Source: Sediminibacterium ginsengisoli (GTDB lineage: Bacteria > Bacteroidota > Bacteroidia > Chitinophagales > Chitinophagaceae). Taken from it: DNA of 10,533 nucleotides. The stretch spans positions 1 through 10,533 of the forward strand of contig CAMAQW010000054.1 of NCBI GenBank assembly GCA_945860335.1, in the 5' to 3' direction. Below are positions 1-8,291 of this stretch, one piece after another. Every line of letters starts with the position of its first letter. Within the stretch, counting starts at the first letter, position 1. The notes below the pieces were generated by a model that saw only the letters and a program-made list of their open reading frames with translations, did no database searches and was not told where the DNA came from. A program made the position numbers and the translations under genes.

Positions 1-2292
1 GAAACATTGTATCAAATTTTATCTCGTAACGACGATGAAACAAAACGAATTTTAAAATCTACCATCATTTTATTTGTACATGCAAATCCGGATGGCCAAG
101 AATTGCAATCGGATTGGTACATGCGCCACACCGATACTTTAAAACGCAACACCGCCAATTTACCTAGGCTCTATCAAAAATATATTGGTCATGATAATAA
201 CCGTGATTTTTATATGACCAATATGAGTGAGTCACGCAATATGAGCCTTCAACAATATGTAGAGTGGATGCCACAAATTTTATACAATCACCACCAAACA
301 GGTCCTGCAGGTACCGTGGTAGCAGGCCCTCCGTACCGTGACCCTTTTAACTATGTATATGATCCACTCCTTATTACAGGGATAGATCAATTAGGTGCCG
401 TCATGAGCACAAGACTGAATGCCGAAAATAAACCAGGCTATACCATGAAAAGCGGATCGGTTTATTCGACATGGTGGAATGGTGGATTACGAACAACAGC
501 ATACTACCATAATATTGTTGGCCTTCTAACAGAAATGATTGGTAATCCAACACCCATGAAAATTCCATTTGTGCCGTCAAGACTTATTCCTAATAGCGGT
601 ACACCTTTTCCAATTGCGCCACAAAAATGGTATTTCAGAAATTCAATTGATTATTCGGTATCACTAAATTATGCGGTATTAAATTATGCATCTCGTCATA
701 AAGATGAACTACTCATGAATATTTATACCATGGGTAAAAATTCAATCAATGCTGGAAGCAAAGACTATTGGACACTATCTCCAAATAAAGTTGAAATGGT
801 AAATGAATTAATGAAGGCAGATCAAAAAGACCAACGTGCTGATACCATTGCATTACAGTACTATGAGAAAATATATAAGAATCCAAAACTGAGAGATGCA
901 CGTGGATATATTATTCCAATTTCACAAACAACTACTGCCACCAATTTTGTAAATATTTTAATTAAGAGTGGAATTCGGGTAGAAAAAGCAACTACTAATT
1001 TTAAAGTTGGCGATAAAGAATATGAAGCAGGTTCGTATGTTGTAAAAACCAATCAAGCATTTAGACCCCATGTAATTGATATGTTTGAACCACAGGATCA
1101 TCCCAACGATTTTCAATATCCAGGTGGTCCGCCAGTTAGGCCTTATGATGCGGCAGGTTGGACACCAGCGTATACCATCGGTTTAGAGTTTGACCGTATA
1201 CTTGAACCATTTGATGGACCGTTTGAAACAATCCCATATGGCGAGGAGCAAAAGCACAAAGGTTCTTTTGAAAAAATTGCAGGTGCTGTTGGTTATACAT
1301 TTTCAACCAAAGAAAACGCCAGCTATATTTTAATTAATGATTTATTAAAAGATGGTATTGAGGTAGAAAAAAATAGCGAATATTTTTATGTAGCTGCTTC
1401 AGATAAAGCGACACCCATTTTAGAAAATGCAGCTGCTAAATATGGTGTAAAAATTACAGGTGTACAACAAAAATTAAATATGGGTGCTGTTGGATTAAAG
1501 CCGAGTAGAATTGCACTTTGGGATGTGTATGGTGGATCTATGCCATCTGGATGGACAAGATGGATTTTTGAGCAGTATCATTTTCCATTTACTGTGCTAT
1601 TTGCAAAAGAAATTGACGCAGGTAATTTAAAAAGTAAGTACGATGTTATTTTATTTGTTGGCGGTGCGATTCCAGCGTTTCGTGCAGAAGCTGGATCAAA
1701 TGCAATGGGTGGCTATGAAGGTAGAGAGCCTAACGAAAAAGAAATTCCTGAAATGTACCACGCACAGCTAGGAAGAATTACAGCCGCGAAATCTATTCCT
1801 GCTTTAAAAGAATTTACCGAAGCTGGTGGAACTATTATAACAATTGGTAGCAGTGCTAATTTAGCCTACCATTTTAAATTACCTGTTCGCAATGCACTAG
1901 TTGAAATGGTGAATGGTAAAGAGCGAGCATTACCTGGCGAAAAATTTTATATTCCGGGATCTGTGATGCAGGTTGCTGTTAATAATGACCATAAAGCAAA
2001 CTGGGGTATGAAGCCAACAGCCGATGTATATTTTAGTGCAAGCCCTGTATTTAATTTACTACCCAATGCAACAGCAACTGGTGAAGTAACACCGCTTGCG
2101 TGGTTTGCTTCTGATAAAACACTTAGAAGTGGGTGGGCTTTTGGACAATCATACTTACAACAAGCAGTTGCTGCATTTGAAGCAAAAGTGGGTAAAGGAA
2201 AACTAATGGTATATGGCCCTGAAATTACATTTAGAGGACAAACACATAGCACGTATAAAATGCTATTTAACCAGCTTTATCTAGAAAAATAA
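1..2292 (+). CDS. M14 family zinc carboxypeptidase, 5' end outside window
   Basis: This is probably a secreted metallocarboxypeptidase that removes C-terminal residues from peptides. The frame is open to the window edge; the TTG at 7 is not a convincing start, because the first zinc motif (HxxE) and the signal peptide expected in this family are missing and must lie upstream. What is visible fits M14: NPDG at 85-96, the substrate-binding Asn-Arg pair in NNRDFY at 199-204, the third zinc ligand in NHHQTG at 289-294, and a candidate catalytic Glu in GLLTEMIG at 532-534. The C-terminal third (roughly 1640-1900) has a VILFVGGAIPAF strand and a GGTIITIGSSA segment resembling the GATase1-like domain that follows the peptidase domain in long Bacteroidota M14 proteins. 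At least 763 residues are present. It converges on the TonB receptor gene with only 6 bp between the stops and no obvious terminator. The family call is firm; the substrate is unknown. Confidence 0.9.
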   Translation, partial: ETLYQILSRNDDETKRILKSTIILFVHANPDGQELQSDWYMRHTDTLKRNTANLPRLYQKYIGHDNNRDFYMTNMSESRNMSLQQYVEWMPQILYNHHQTGPAGTVVAGPPYRDPFNYVYDPLLITGIDQLGAVMSTRLNAENKPGYTMKSGSVYSTWWNGGLRTTAYYHNIVGLLTEMIGNPTPMKIPFVPSRLIPNSGTPFPIAPQKWYFRNSIDYSVSLNYAVLNYASRHKDELLMNIYTMGKNSINAGSKDYWTLSPNKVEMVNELMKADQKDQRADTIALQYYEKIYKNPKLRDARGYIIPISQTTTATNFVNILIKSGIRVEKATTNFKVGDKEYEAGSYVVKTNQAFRPHVIDMFEPQDHPNDFQYPGGPPVRPYDAAGWTPAYTIGLEFDRILEPFDGPFETIPYGEEQKHKGSFEKIAGAVGYTFSTKENASYILINDLLKDGIEVEKNSEYFYVAASDKATPILENAAAKYGVKITGVQQKLNMGAVGLKPSRIALWDVYGGSMPSGWTRWIFEQYHFPFTVLFAKEIDAGNLKSKYDVILFVGGAIPAFRAEAGSNAMGGYEGREPNEKEIPEMYHAQLGRITAAKSIPALKEFTEAGGTIITIGSSANLAYHFKLPVRNALVEMVNGKERALPGEKFYIPGSVMQVAVNNDHKANWGMKPTADVYFSASPVFNLLPNATATGEVTPLAWFASDKTLRSGWAFGQSYLQQAVAAFEAKVGKGKLMVYGPEITFRGQTHSTYKMLFNQLYLEK

Positions 2293-2298
2293 TCCGGG

Positions 2299-4521
2299 TT
2301 AAAAGCTATAACGTACACTTGTTATAATATTACTGCCAGATGCTACAATCCCTGATGAATAGGGCCTGTAGCGCTGGTTGGTTATATTTTCCCATCCAAG
2401 ATTGCATTGAAATTTACCTAGGGTGTAAGTCGCTTTTAAATTAATGGTGTACCAAGATGGTGCATAGGGATTACCATTTTCATCTTTTGCATAAATAAAC
2501 GTTTTGGCTTTTTCACTTGGCGCCAAATTTGCACTGTTTATTTGACCATTAAATTGTGTGTTTACTTCAATTGTAAATTGTTTTTTTTGCCACTGAATAG
2601 CACTACTACCAAATATAGGAGGTGCATGTCTGAGTGGCACTTGCTCATTTTTTATATCATCTGTTTCATGGCCTTCAATCCAATTTAATTTTGATTGCCA
2701 TTTAGTATGTTTATTTAAAAACAGTTCCCATCCTAATTGTATGCCCCAAACCTTTGCTTGAGCTACATTTTGAATGGCGTTAACCCGACTTTTTGTGCCA
2801 TCATACATAATGGAGTCTTGTCCATTAAATGTAAAAGGTCTATTGGTTAATGCATTACGTAGTGAAGTGGTGAAAATTGAAATATAGTAGTTTAGTTTTT
2901 CTGGATGATTGTACTGTAAACCTATTTCATAGTTCCATGCATATTCAGATCGCAAATTTGTATTTGGAACTACTACAGTTCCCGGTGCCGATTCAAAAAC
3001 TTTTCCAATATCATCTATGTTGGGCATTCTAAATCCGGTAGAAATTAATGCATTGAGTTGCAAACGATCACTAGTTTTATAGACGGCGCCTATATTTCCT
3101 GTAACACTGCTATTTTGTACATTAGAATGGGTAAATGGGAATTTAAAAAAGGTAGTATCAAAGCTCGCTTTTGTTTGACCCGTGTTGAAGCGTAATCCCC
3201 CCGAAAAATTGAATTGATCGTTGATAATTTTTTTATAGCTTGAATATACTGCAAAAGAATTCCAGGTTGCACCATCTGGATAGCGCGTTGCAACGCTAGT
3301 TTGGTTCCCGTTGGTGATATTTACATTGGTTGCTGTTGAACCTACCGCATTACCTATCCATTCTGCGCCATAAAAAATTTCTTCTTTATCGTTGAAAGCT
3401 TTTGTAAAGTCTAGATTTACTGAGTAAGCATCTACGTTTTCGGTTTGCGTTCTTTGGTTGTTGTTATTTCGTCTACGGTCTATTCTACTTTCTTGGTATT
3501 GCTGATAGGCAATCACAATTTTTGCTTCGTTGTATAGGGCAGTATTTTTTTTATGTTGAATGTGTACATTTTGCATCGTCCAAAACTGTGGACCATAATT
3601 CCACTCCGCAAAACGTAAATTACCTGAAGTGTACTCGATTAATCTGTCGTAGCGGGGTATATTTCCAGTTTTTGAATAATGATATCCGTACTTTATATCC
3701 CAGTGTTCACTTGGTTTATACCTTAATTTAGCGAGTAGATTATTTTGATGATAACCCGTATTTTTTTGTAAGTATGGATTGGCATTTTGTAATACTACAT
3801 CTTGATTATTGATGCGCTCGATGTATTCTTTGCGCAAATAATTATCTTGACCTCCATTTTTTCCCATTTGTAAATCACTAAATTCACTGCTTGTGAAACT
3901 GGTGAGAAAAGTTAATTTTTTTCCAGCAATATTTATATTGGCATGACCCGTTTTTTCATTATTTGCAGATGCATACCTTACAAGCGCATCGCCTAATACA
4001 ATTGTCTTATTATTTGCGGCTAATTTAGTTTCGAGGGTGTGAAAATCCATAACGCCACCAATGGCATCACTCCCATACATTAATGAACCTGGTCCAAAAA
4101 TTACTTCAGCGTCTTGTAGTGCTAAAGGATCAAAAGAAATGATATTTTGTAAATTACCACTTCTATAAATGGCATTGTTCATTCTAACACCATCCACTAC
4201 AATTAATACCCGGTTAGTTGCAAAGCCTCTAATCATAGGGCTTCCACCACCCATTTGGCTTTTTTGTATAAATACTTCACCGGTTATTCCAATGGCATCA
4301 GCCATGGTTTGTGGGTTTTGTAAACGCTGCTGCTTGAAATTAAACTTAGTGATGCGGTTGGGTACTTCGTTTATTTTTCTTTCCCAACGGTTGTAATAAA
4401 CACTAACAGGATTTAAATTATTTGTTTTACTTGTTGTGTCTTTACTGATTTGTCCAAATAAAAATGAGATAGGGATAAAAAATAAAATGCCCGCTGCTAT
4501 AATTTTCTTTTTACGCTTCAA
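2299..4521 (-). CDS. TonB-dependent outer-membrane receptor, haem/siderophore type
   Basis: A 740-residue outer-membrane gated porin that imports a scarce ligand using TonB energy. It has a signal peptide (basic start KRKKK, hydrophobic core to about residue 23), a possible TonB box around LNPVSV (36-41), and a plug domain of about residues 50-160 with MIRGF (96-100), VDGVRMNNAIYR (109-120) and a GPGSLMYGSDAIGG stretch (143-156). A long beta-barrel follows and ends in the C-terminal Phe (RYSF) typical of barrel insertion. There is no N-terminal carboxypeptidase-regulatory domain, so it is not SusC-like. The plug wording resembles HmuR/haemoglobin-type receptors, which suggests haem or iron, but the ligand is not proven. 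The start is a TTG codon: no ATG or GTG lies between it and the in-frame stop at 4540-4542, and it falls exactly at the signal peptide. The upstream 2TM gene ends 11 nt before it, so the two are probably co-transcribed. Confidence 0.9.
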   Translation of the reverse strand: MKRKKKIIAAGILFFIPISFLFGQISKDTTSKTNNLNPVSVYYNRWERKINEVPNRITKFNFKQQRLQNPQTMADAIGITGEVFIQKSQMGGGSPMIRGFATNRVLIVVDGVRMNNAIYRSGNLQNIISFDPLALQDAEVIFGPGSLMYGSDAIGGVMDFHTLETKLAANNKTIVLGDALVRYASANNEKTGHANINIAGKKLTFLTSFTSSEFSDLQMGKNGGQDNYLRKEYIERINNQDVVLQNANPYLQKNTGYHQNNLLAKLRYKPSEHWDIKYGYHYSKTGNIPRYDRLIEYTSGNLRFAEWNYGPQFWTMQNVHIQHKKNTALYNEAKIVIAYQQYQESRIDRRRNNNNQRTQTENVDAYSVNLDFTKAFNDKEEIFYGAEWIGNAVGSTATNVNITNGNQTSVATRYPDGATWNSFAVYSSYKKIINDQFNFSGGLRFNTGQTKASFDTTFFKFPFTHSNVQNSSVTGNIGAVYKTSDRLQLNALISTGFRMPNIDDIGKVFESAPGTVVVPNTNLRSEYAWNYEIGLQYNHPEKLNYYISIFTTSLRNALTNRPFTFNGQDSIMYDGTKSRVNAIQNVAQAKVWGIQLGWELFLNKHTKWQSKLNWIEGHETDDIKNEQVPLRHAPPIFGSSAIQWQKKQFTIEVNTQFNGQINSANLAPSEKAKTFIYAKDENGNPYAPSWYTINLKATYTLGKFQCNLGWENITNQRYRPYSSGIVASGSNIITSVRYSF

Positions 4522-4532
4522 ATACTTATTTT

Positions 4533-4817
4533 TTAAGCCTTATTGCTTTTATTTTTTAATTTTTCATATTCTTTTTCAATTAAAGAATCGTTGTCTCGAT
4601 AGTATGCATCGATATATTCAAAAACAAATGCGATACCAAGCCCCAAAGTAGGCCATTTGGGCCATGCATAAATCATGTTTTTACCAAACGCAAAATCATT
4701 ATTACTGAGCCAAATAATCCATAAGAAAACAACAATTGTTAAATACACTAGGCCATTACGTTTTGTGTTGGCTCGTTTTTTAGCCAATTTCCATAGTTGC
4801 TCATCTCTTTGTTCCAT
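4533..4817 (-). CDS. Small 2TM-domain membrane protein
   Basis: A 94-residue inner-membrane protein resembling the 2TM domain family common in Bacteroidota. A basic amphipathic N-terminus (LWKLAKKRANTKRNG) precedes one hydrophobic segment (VYLTIVVFLWIIWL). A loop then leads to an aromatic second segment (WPKWPTLGLGIAFVFEYI), and a charged, Lys/Glu-rich tail ends the protein. The spacing and the W-P-x-LGxGI pattern fit the family. Its biochemical role is not known; 2TM domains also occur fused to sensor kinases. I chose the ATG at 4815-4817 over the in-frame ATG six codons upstream, because the latter lies inside the large palindrome and would add residues (YKLIG) before the usual charged start. 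It lies 11 nt upstream of the TonB receptor gene on the same strand and probably forms an operon with it. Confidence 0.82.
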   Translation of the reverse strand: MEQRDEQLWKLAKKRANTKRNGLVYLTIVVFLWIIWLSNNDFAFGKNMIYAWPKWPTLGLGIAFVFEYIDAYYRDNDSLIEKEYEKLKNKSNKA

Positions 4818-4828
4818 ACCAATAAGTT

Positions 4829-4880
4829 TATACAAAAATAGGGTTTATGAATTATAATTCATAAACCCTATTTTTGTATA
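4829..4880 (-). terminator. 52-bp perfect palindrome, probable bidirectional terminator
   Basis: Two 26-base arms are exact reverse complements with no spacer, centred between 4854 and 4855. The arms are A/T-rich at the outside (CAAAAATA) with a GGG/CCC core, so RNA from either strand would form a long hairpin closing in a run of five U. It follows the stop of the peroxidase gene by 56 nt on the minus strand and is the obvious end of that transcript. It sits only 11 nt before the 2TM gene start, so it also makes up most of that gene's upstream region. Confidence 0.75.
4833..4840 (-). promoter_or_regulatory. Candidate Bacteroidota -7 box (TATTTTTG) for the 2TM-TonB receptor unit
   Basis: Read on the minus strand, the palindrome arm contains TATTTTTG, an exact match to the Bacteroidota -7 consensus TAnnTTTG, ending 15 nt before the 2TM start codon. 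If used, the transcript would have a very short leader. I found no well-placed -33 TTG, and A/T-rich terminator tails can match this box by chance, so support is limited. The mirror copy lies on the plus strand at 4869-4876. Confidence 0.35.
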
Positions 4881-4936
4881 TGGAGCCTAATTATACCTAA
4901 ATATTATTATGATGGCAGGATGGAATATGAATAGTT

Positions 4937-6718
4937 TTAATACTTTTTGTCGGTTAAGGTTAGCATAAAACTAATAAGGTCATTTTTTTCTTTTGGTGTC
5001 AATTGTAAATTATCAAAAGGTAATGTTTGGTATGTCAAATTCATGCCTATTCCATTACCACCACCCAATTCATAAAATTTAACGACCTCTTCAAGTTTAT
5101 TATAAACGCCATTGTGCATGTATGGTGCTGTTTTTTCAATATTTCTTATAGTAGGTGTTTTGAATGAATATTTTAATGGCTCTAGTTGATTTAAATTATA
5201 TCTACCTAAATCTTCATCCACAACAGCATTTTTCCAAATATTTGTTTTAGGAACTCCAATTACCTCAGATTCTGTATTGTTAAACCATGGTGGAATCGTG
5301 CCATTATATACTGGTATAAAATGGCAAGTAGCACATTTTGCTTTTCCAGTAAATACATTAAAGCCATTACTTTCCGACTCACTCAATGTAGTTTCTCCTC
5401 TAAAATATTCATCAATTTTTGAATTAAATGGCATTAAACTTCTTACATAAACGGCAATAGCATTTCTTATCTCGTAAGGCGTTATTTCTTTTTTGGTTGG
5501 GTAAGCTTTGGTAAAAAGGTTTGAAAGCGTTGGGTTGGCCAAAATCTTCTTTTTTATTTGCTTTGGAGTTAAATCAAATTCATCTGGATTTTTCATAACA
5601 CTCTCAATCTGGTTTTCTAAATCCTGCGAACGCAGGTCATAAAAAAATGATTTTTGAAAAGCAGCATATAAAATTGTTGGCGAATTTCGTTGTACACTAT
5701 TATTATGAATATTAGTGACTGAAGTTACTTTACCATCGGTAAAAGCCTTACTAGCTATGTGACAGCTAGCACAACTAATGTTGTTATTTTTTGAGAGACT
5801 GGCATCATTAAATAGTATCTTACCTAATTCTTTTTTCTCATTGGTAGAAGCTGTCTCGGAAAATGGTGAAAATGCATCAGGATTTAGTTTTTTTCCTTGC
5901 ATTAAGTTTGATAAAGTACCATAAAATACTTTGTTTTTATTGATATCTGGCATGTTCGCTAGATCAGATGTAAAATCTTTTTCAAAGCAAACGCTGATAG
6001 GCATTAAATGATTCTTAATAAATTCTAGCCTATTAAATTCATTGAAATTATTATTTTTTTGTGCATAGACTATTGCATTTTTGAATAGAGAAGTTAGTTG
6101 TTGGTTAACTTTTTTCCCCTTTATGTTGCAATACAATAAATACCATTCGTTTATGCCGTCTAGTGTAAATGCAGCTTCCTGAATTGACTGAAAAGATACA
6201 GGAGAATCAAATCCTGTAATTCCTAATGCTGCAATTCTAATGATTTGGTGTTGGATTAATTCATAAAAGTGATGCTCCTGTATGGGCATTTCTTTCATTG
6301 TATTTTTTATGAATAAAAGATCTGTTGTTAGAATTTTAGTTTGTTTTTTTAAGTCTTCTAGGTCTACCGTATCGGAATAAATGATTTCTTCAATCACTTG
6401 AAAGCCAGACGGGTCGTTAATCATGTTATCGTCTGTTTTAATTTCTGGTAACGCAGGGCCATTAATTCTTCGAGTTAACCCCTGAAAATAATATTCTACA
6501 AAAGGCTCAACTTTTTTATAGCTTTTTCTACTAGCTGCAAACAATGCCTTTAATTTATCTTTTTCAACTAAGGTATCTGTATTTTTTAGTAACCCTATGA
6601 TCGTATCAATATTGTTGTCTAATGAAAGGAGTGCGGCCTTATCAAAGCTTTCTTGTTTCATATTTAGACATGCAATAAAAAACACTAAACTTAAAATATA
6701 GATAACTACTTTTTTCAT
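4937..6718 (-). CDS. Lipoprotein with imelysin-like domain fused to di-haem cytochrome c peroxidase
   Basis: A 593-residue envelope protein. A lipoprotein signal ends in FFIAC (Cys17). Residues of about 25-270 are helical and imelysin-like: KKVEPFVEYYF, RRINGPALPEI (83-93) and GFQVIE (105-110), which sits where imelysins carry GxHxxE but has Gln in place of His. From about residue 295 it is a CcpA/MauG-type peroxidase with two haem-attachment motifs, CASCH (316-320, at 5759-5773) and CATCH (462-466, at 5321-5335), and the conserved APYMHNG whose Met534 is a likely axial ligand. Such enzymes reduce hydrogen peroxide or oxidise a partner protein by electron transfer through c-type haems. I chose the ATG at 6716-6718 because it begins a clean signal peptide; the longer open frame up to 6841 would run through a terminator hairpin and overlap the upstream gene. 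The gene follows the PhoX-like gene on the same strand. Confidence 0.88.
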   Translation of the reverse strand: MKKVVIYILSLVFFIACLNMKQESFDKAALLSLDNNIDTIIGLLKNTDTLVEKDKLKALFAASRKSYKKVEPFVEYYFQGLTRRINGPALPEIKTDDNMINDPSGFQVIEEIIYSDTVDLEDLKKQTKILTTDLLFIKNTMKEMPIQEHHFYELIQHQIIRIAALGITGFDSPVSFQSIQEAAFTLDGINEWYLLYCNIKGKKVNQQLTSLFKNAIVYAQKNNNFNEFNRLEFIKNHLMPISVCFEKDFTSDLANMPDINKNKVFYGTLSNLMQGKKLNPDAFSPFSETASTNEKKELGKILFNDASLSKNNNISCASCHIASKAFTDGKVTSVTNIHNNSVQRNSPTILYAAFQKSFFYDLRSQDLENQIESVMKNPDEFDLTPKQIKKKILANPTLSNLFTKAYPTKKEITPYEIRNAIAVYVRSLMPFNSKIDEYFRGETTLSESESNGFNVFTGKAKCATCHFIPVYNGTIPPWFNNTESEVIGVPKTNIWKNAVVDEDLGRYNLNQLEPLKYSFKTPTIRNIEKTAPYMHNGVYNKLEEVVKFYELGGGNGIGMNLTYQTLPFDNLQLTPKEKNDLISFMLTLTDKKY

Positions 6719-6745
6719 TTTATTACTGATTGTAGGTATATATGA

Positions 6746-6791
6746 AAATAAAAAAACCATCCATCTAATTAGATGGATGGTTTTTTTATTT
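6746..6791 (-). terminator. Strong intrinsic terminator after the PhoX-like gene
   Basis: The arms 6746-6766 and 6771-6791 pair perfectly over 21 bp around an AATT loop. The inner ten pairs are CCATCCATCT/AGATGGATGG, flanked by a run of seven A on one side and seven T on the other. It begins 9 nt after the minus-strand stop codon at 6801-6803, the right place for a rho-independent terminator of that gene. Symmetry means it could also stop plus-strand transcription. The peroxidase start codon is 27 nt further on, so any read-through from the PhoX-like gene has to pass this hairpin. Confidence 0.88.
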
Positions 6792-6800
6792 CTAAAAAAT

Positions 6801-8273
6801 TTATCTAGGAACGTTCGTGATAAGTAGCGTTTGACCACCACTTTTGTATGACTGAACCGAAACCGCTTTACTAGGATTTAAGAATTTATCTCCATCAACC
6901 CAAGTGTGTGCATGGATATTAATAGTGAATGTACCTGGTACACCAATTACATCAGAAATATCTTCCATAGCACCATGCTCCCAAATACCAAATTTGTTTT
7001 GGTTTGCTCCAGCTGGGTTGTATTTAGAATTTATCATTGCAGCATCTTTATGGGTCATATCCATAAAGATTTTTTTAGAACCAGTTGCAATGTTATATTG
7101 CCAAATAAGTGAATTGTGTTTAGCTTCTGGAAAGAAAGAATCTCCATCCTCTTGTATGTATACAAAATTTTCAGTAACGCAAACGTTATCTGGATTGATG
7201 ATATCTGTTCCTTTTACATTTGCACCAGTTGGTGAAACATCACCATCAGCTACAACTTTCAAAACACCTTTTAAAGGATCTGTTGCATCTAATTTTAATT
7301 GATACATTCTACCCATATATGTTTTTTCTGTAGTACCACTTATGCCTGTTGCAACAAAATATAATTCTCTATTGTTTGCAGCAGAACCTTTGCGGTAGTC
7401 TAAATCTTCTACACGAGCAAATTGAATACTTTTTAAAGTTGGGTTTAAATTTTCAATTTCAGCACCGGTAAAGTTTTTAGCATTTGGTACTTCTACAAAT
7501 TCTACAGGATAATTATTATTCCAAGTCATTGCAGTTTCAATAGGATTTTGGTCAACTCTTCTTAATACATAAAGCTTTCCATTATCTAAATCACCAACAG
7601 TATTTGAAACATACAGGTAAACTTGACCATTACCTGCATCTTCACCTAAAATAATAACAGTTTTACCAGGATAAGCTGCTTTAGGTAGTGGCACAGCATT
7701 TTCACCACTAAATTTACCTAATGCTGGTTTTACCCTTGATTGGTTTGATGCATTTGCAGGTGCCACAGGGTCAATCGCATGTGTCATTGCATTAACATTA
7801 GACTCACCAGTCGTTAAAAATACTGGTCCAAATCCATGAATTTCAGGTGTAGCCATTGTTGCTGAACACAATCTAAACATACCACCATCGGTATTTACGA
7901 TGTAATCACCTTTAACAATGTCTAATTTTTTGTTTAAATACAATCTAGAAACTGCCCAAGTGTTTTCATGATTGGTAACCATGATGTAACCACTACCATC
8001 CGGATTTTTAATAAATCCTTGTCCATCTGGGGCACCACCGTATACCATCCCGCCAGAGTTAGGTATAGCGTCTTCGCTACTTACTAGTGTGTGTACGCCT
8101 ACACCAGCAAAATCACTTGCCATTTTGATAAATGATGGAGTGATAGAACGGTTTTTGAATTCTGCCTCACTTTTTGTAACAGGAGAGGTTGTTTCATCAT
8201 TTTTTTTACATGCTACAAATAAGGTAGTTGTAGTCATTAAAAGAAATAATGAGTTAAAAATTTTGTTTGACAT
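6801..8273 (-). CDS. PhoX-like (DUF839) lipoprotein, possible alkaline phosphatase
   Basis: A 490-residue exported lipoprotein: the signal peptide ends in LFVAC (Cys22), followed by KKNDE, a charged start like the surface-export tags of Bacteroidota lipoproteins. The body resembles the PhoX/DUF839 beta-propeller: VTNHENTW (99-106), a LTTGES segment (153-158), ILGEDAG (208-214), ARVEDLDY (286-293), PDN (361-363), IQEDGD (373-378), and EDIS followed by a hydrophobic strand and NIHAHTW (437-458), which lines up with the family's E-x-TG...QHPG end. Known PhoX enzymes are Tat-exported calcium/iron phosphatases of larger size; here there is no twin-Arg signal, and the usual CEE metal motif seems to read TGE, so activity is uncertain. 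The ATG at 8271-8273 is preferred to a TTG seven codons upstream because it directly begins the signal peptide. The gene ends in a strong terminator, with the peroxidase gene next. Confidence 0.75.
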   Translation of the reverse strand: MSNKIFNSLFLLMTTTTLFVACKKNDETTSPVTKSEAEFKNRSITPSFIKMASDFAGVGVHTLVSSEDAIPNSGGMVYGGAPDGQGFIKNPDGSGYIMVTNHENTWAVSRLYLNKKLDIVKGDYIVNTDGGMFRLCSATMATPEIHGFGPVFLTTGESNVNAMTHAIDPVAPANASNQSRVKPALGKFSGENAVPLPKAAYPGKTVIILGEDAGNGQVYLYVSNTVGDLDNGKLYVLRRVDQNPIETAMTWNNNYPVEFVEVPNAKNFTGAEIENLNPTLKSIQFARVEDLDYRKGSAANNRELYFVATGISGTTEKTYMGRMYQLKLDATDPLKGVLKVVADGDVSPTGANVKGTDIINPDNVCVTENFVYIQEDGDSFFPEAKHNSLIWQYNIATGSKKIFMDMTHKDAAMINSKYNPAGANQNKFGIWEHGAMEDISDVIGVPGTFTINIHAHTWVDGDKFLNPSKAVSVQSYKSGGQTLLITNVPR

Positions 8274-8291
8274 GAGTTTTGATTTAGATAG

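Noticed and set aside
1947..2252. Minus-strand open frame of 101 codons inside the M14 peptidase gene
   Set aside because: The M14 frame is continuous and conserved here; the antisense product has no family features.
6719..6841. N-terminal extension of the peroxidase gene by 41 codons
   Set aside because: It would run through a perfect terminator hairpin, overlap the end of the PhoX-like gene and mask a clear lipoprotein signal that starts at 6718.
6904..7302. Open frame of 132 codons on the plus strand inside the PhoX-like gene
   Set aside because: It is antisense to a well-supported conserved protein, has no recognisable domain, and looks like a shadow of the coding strand.
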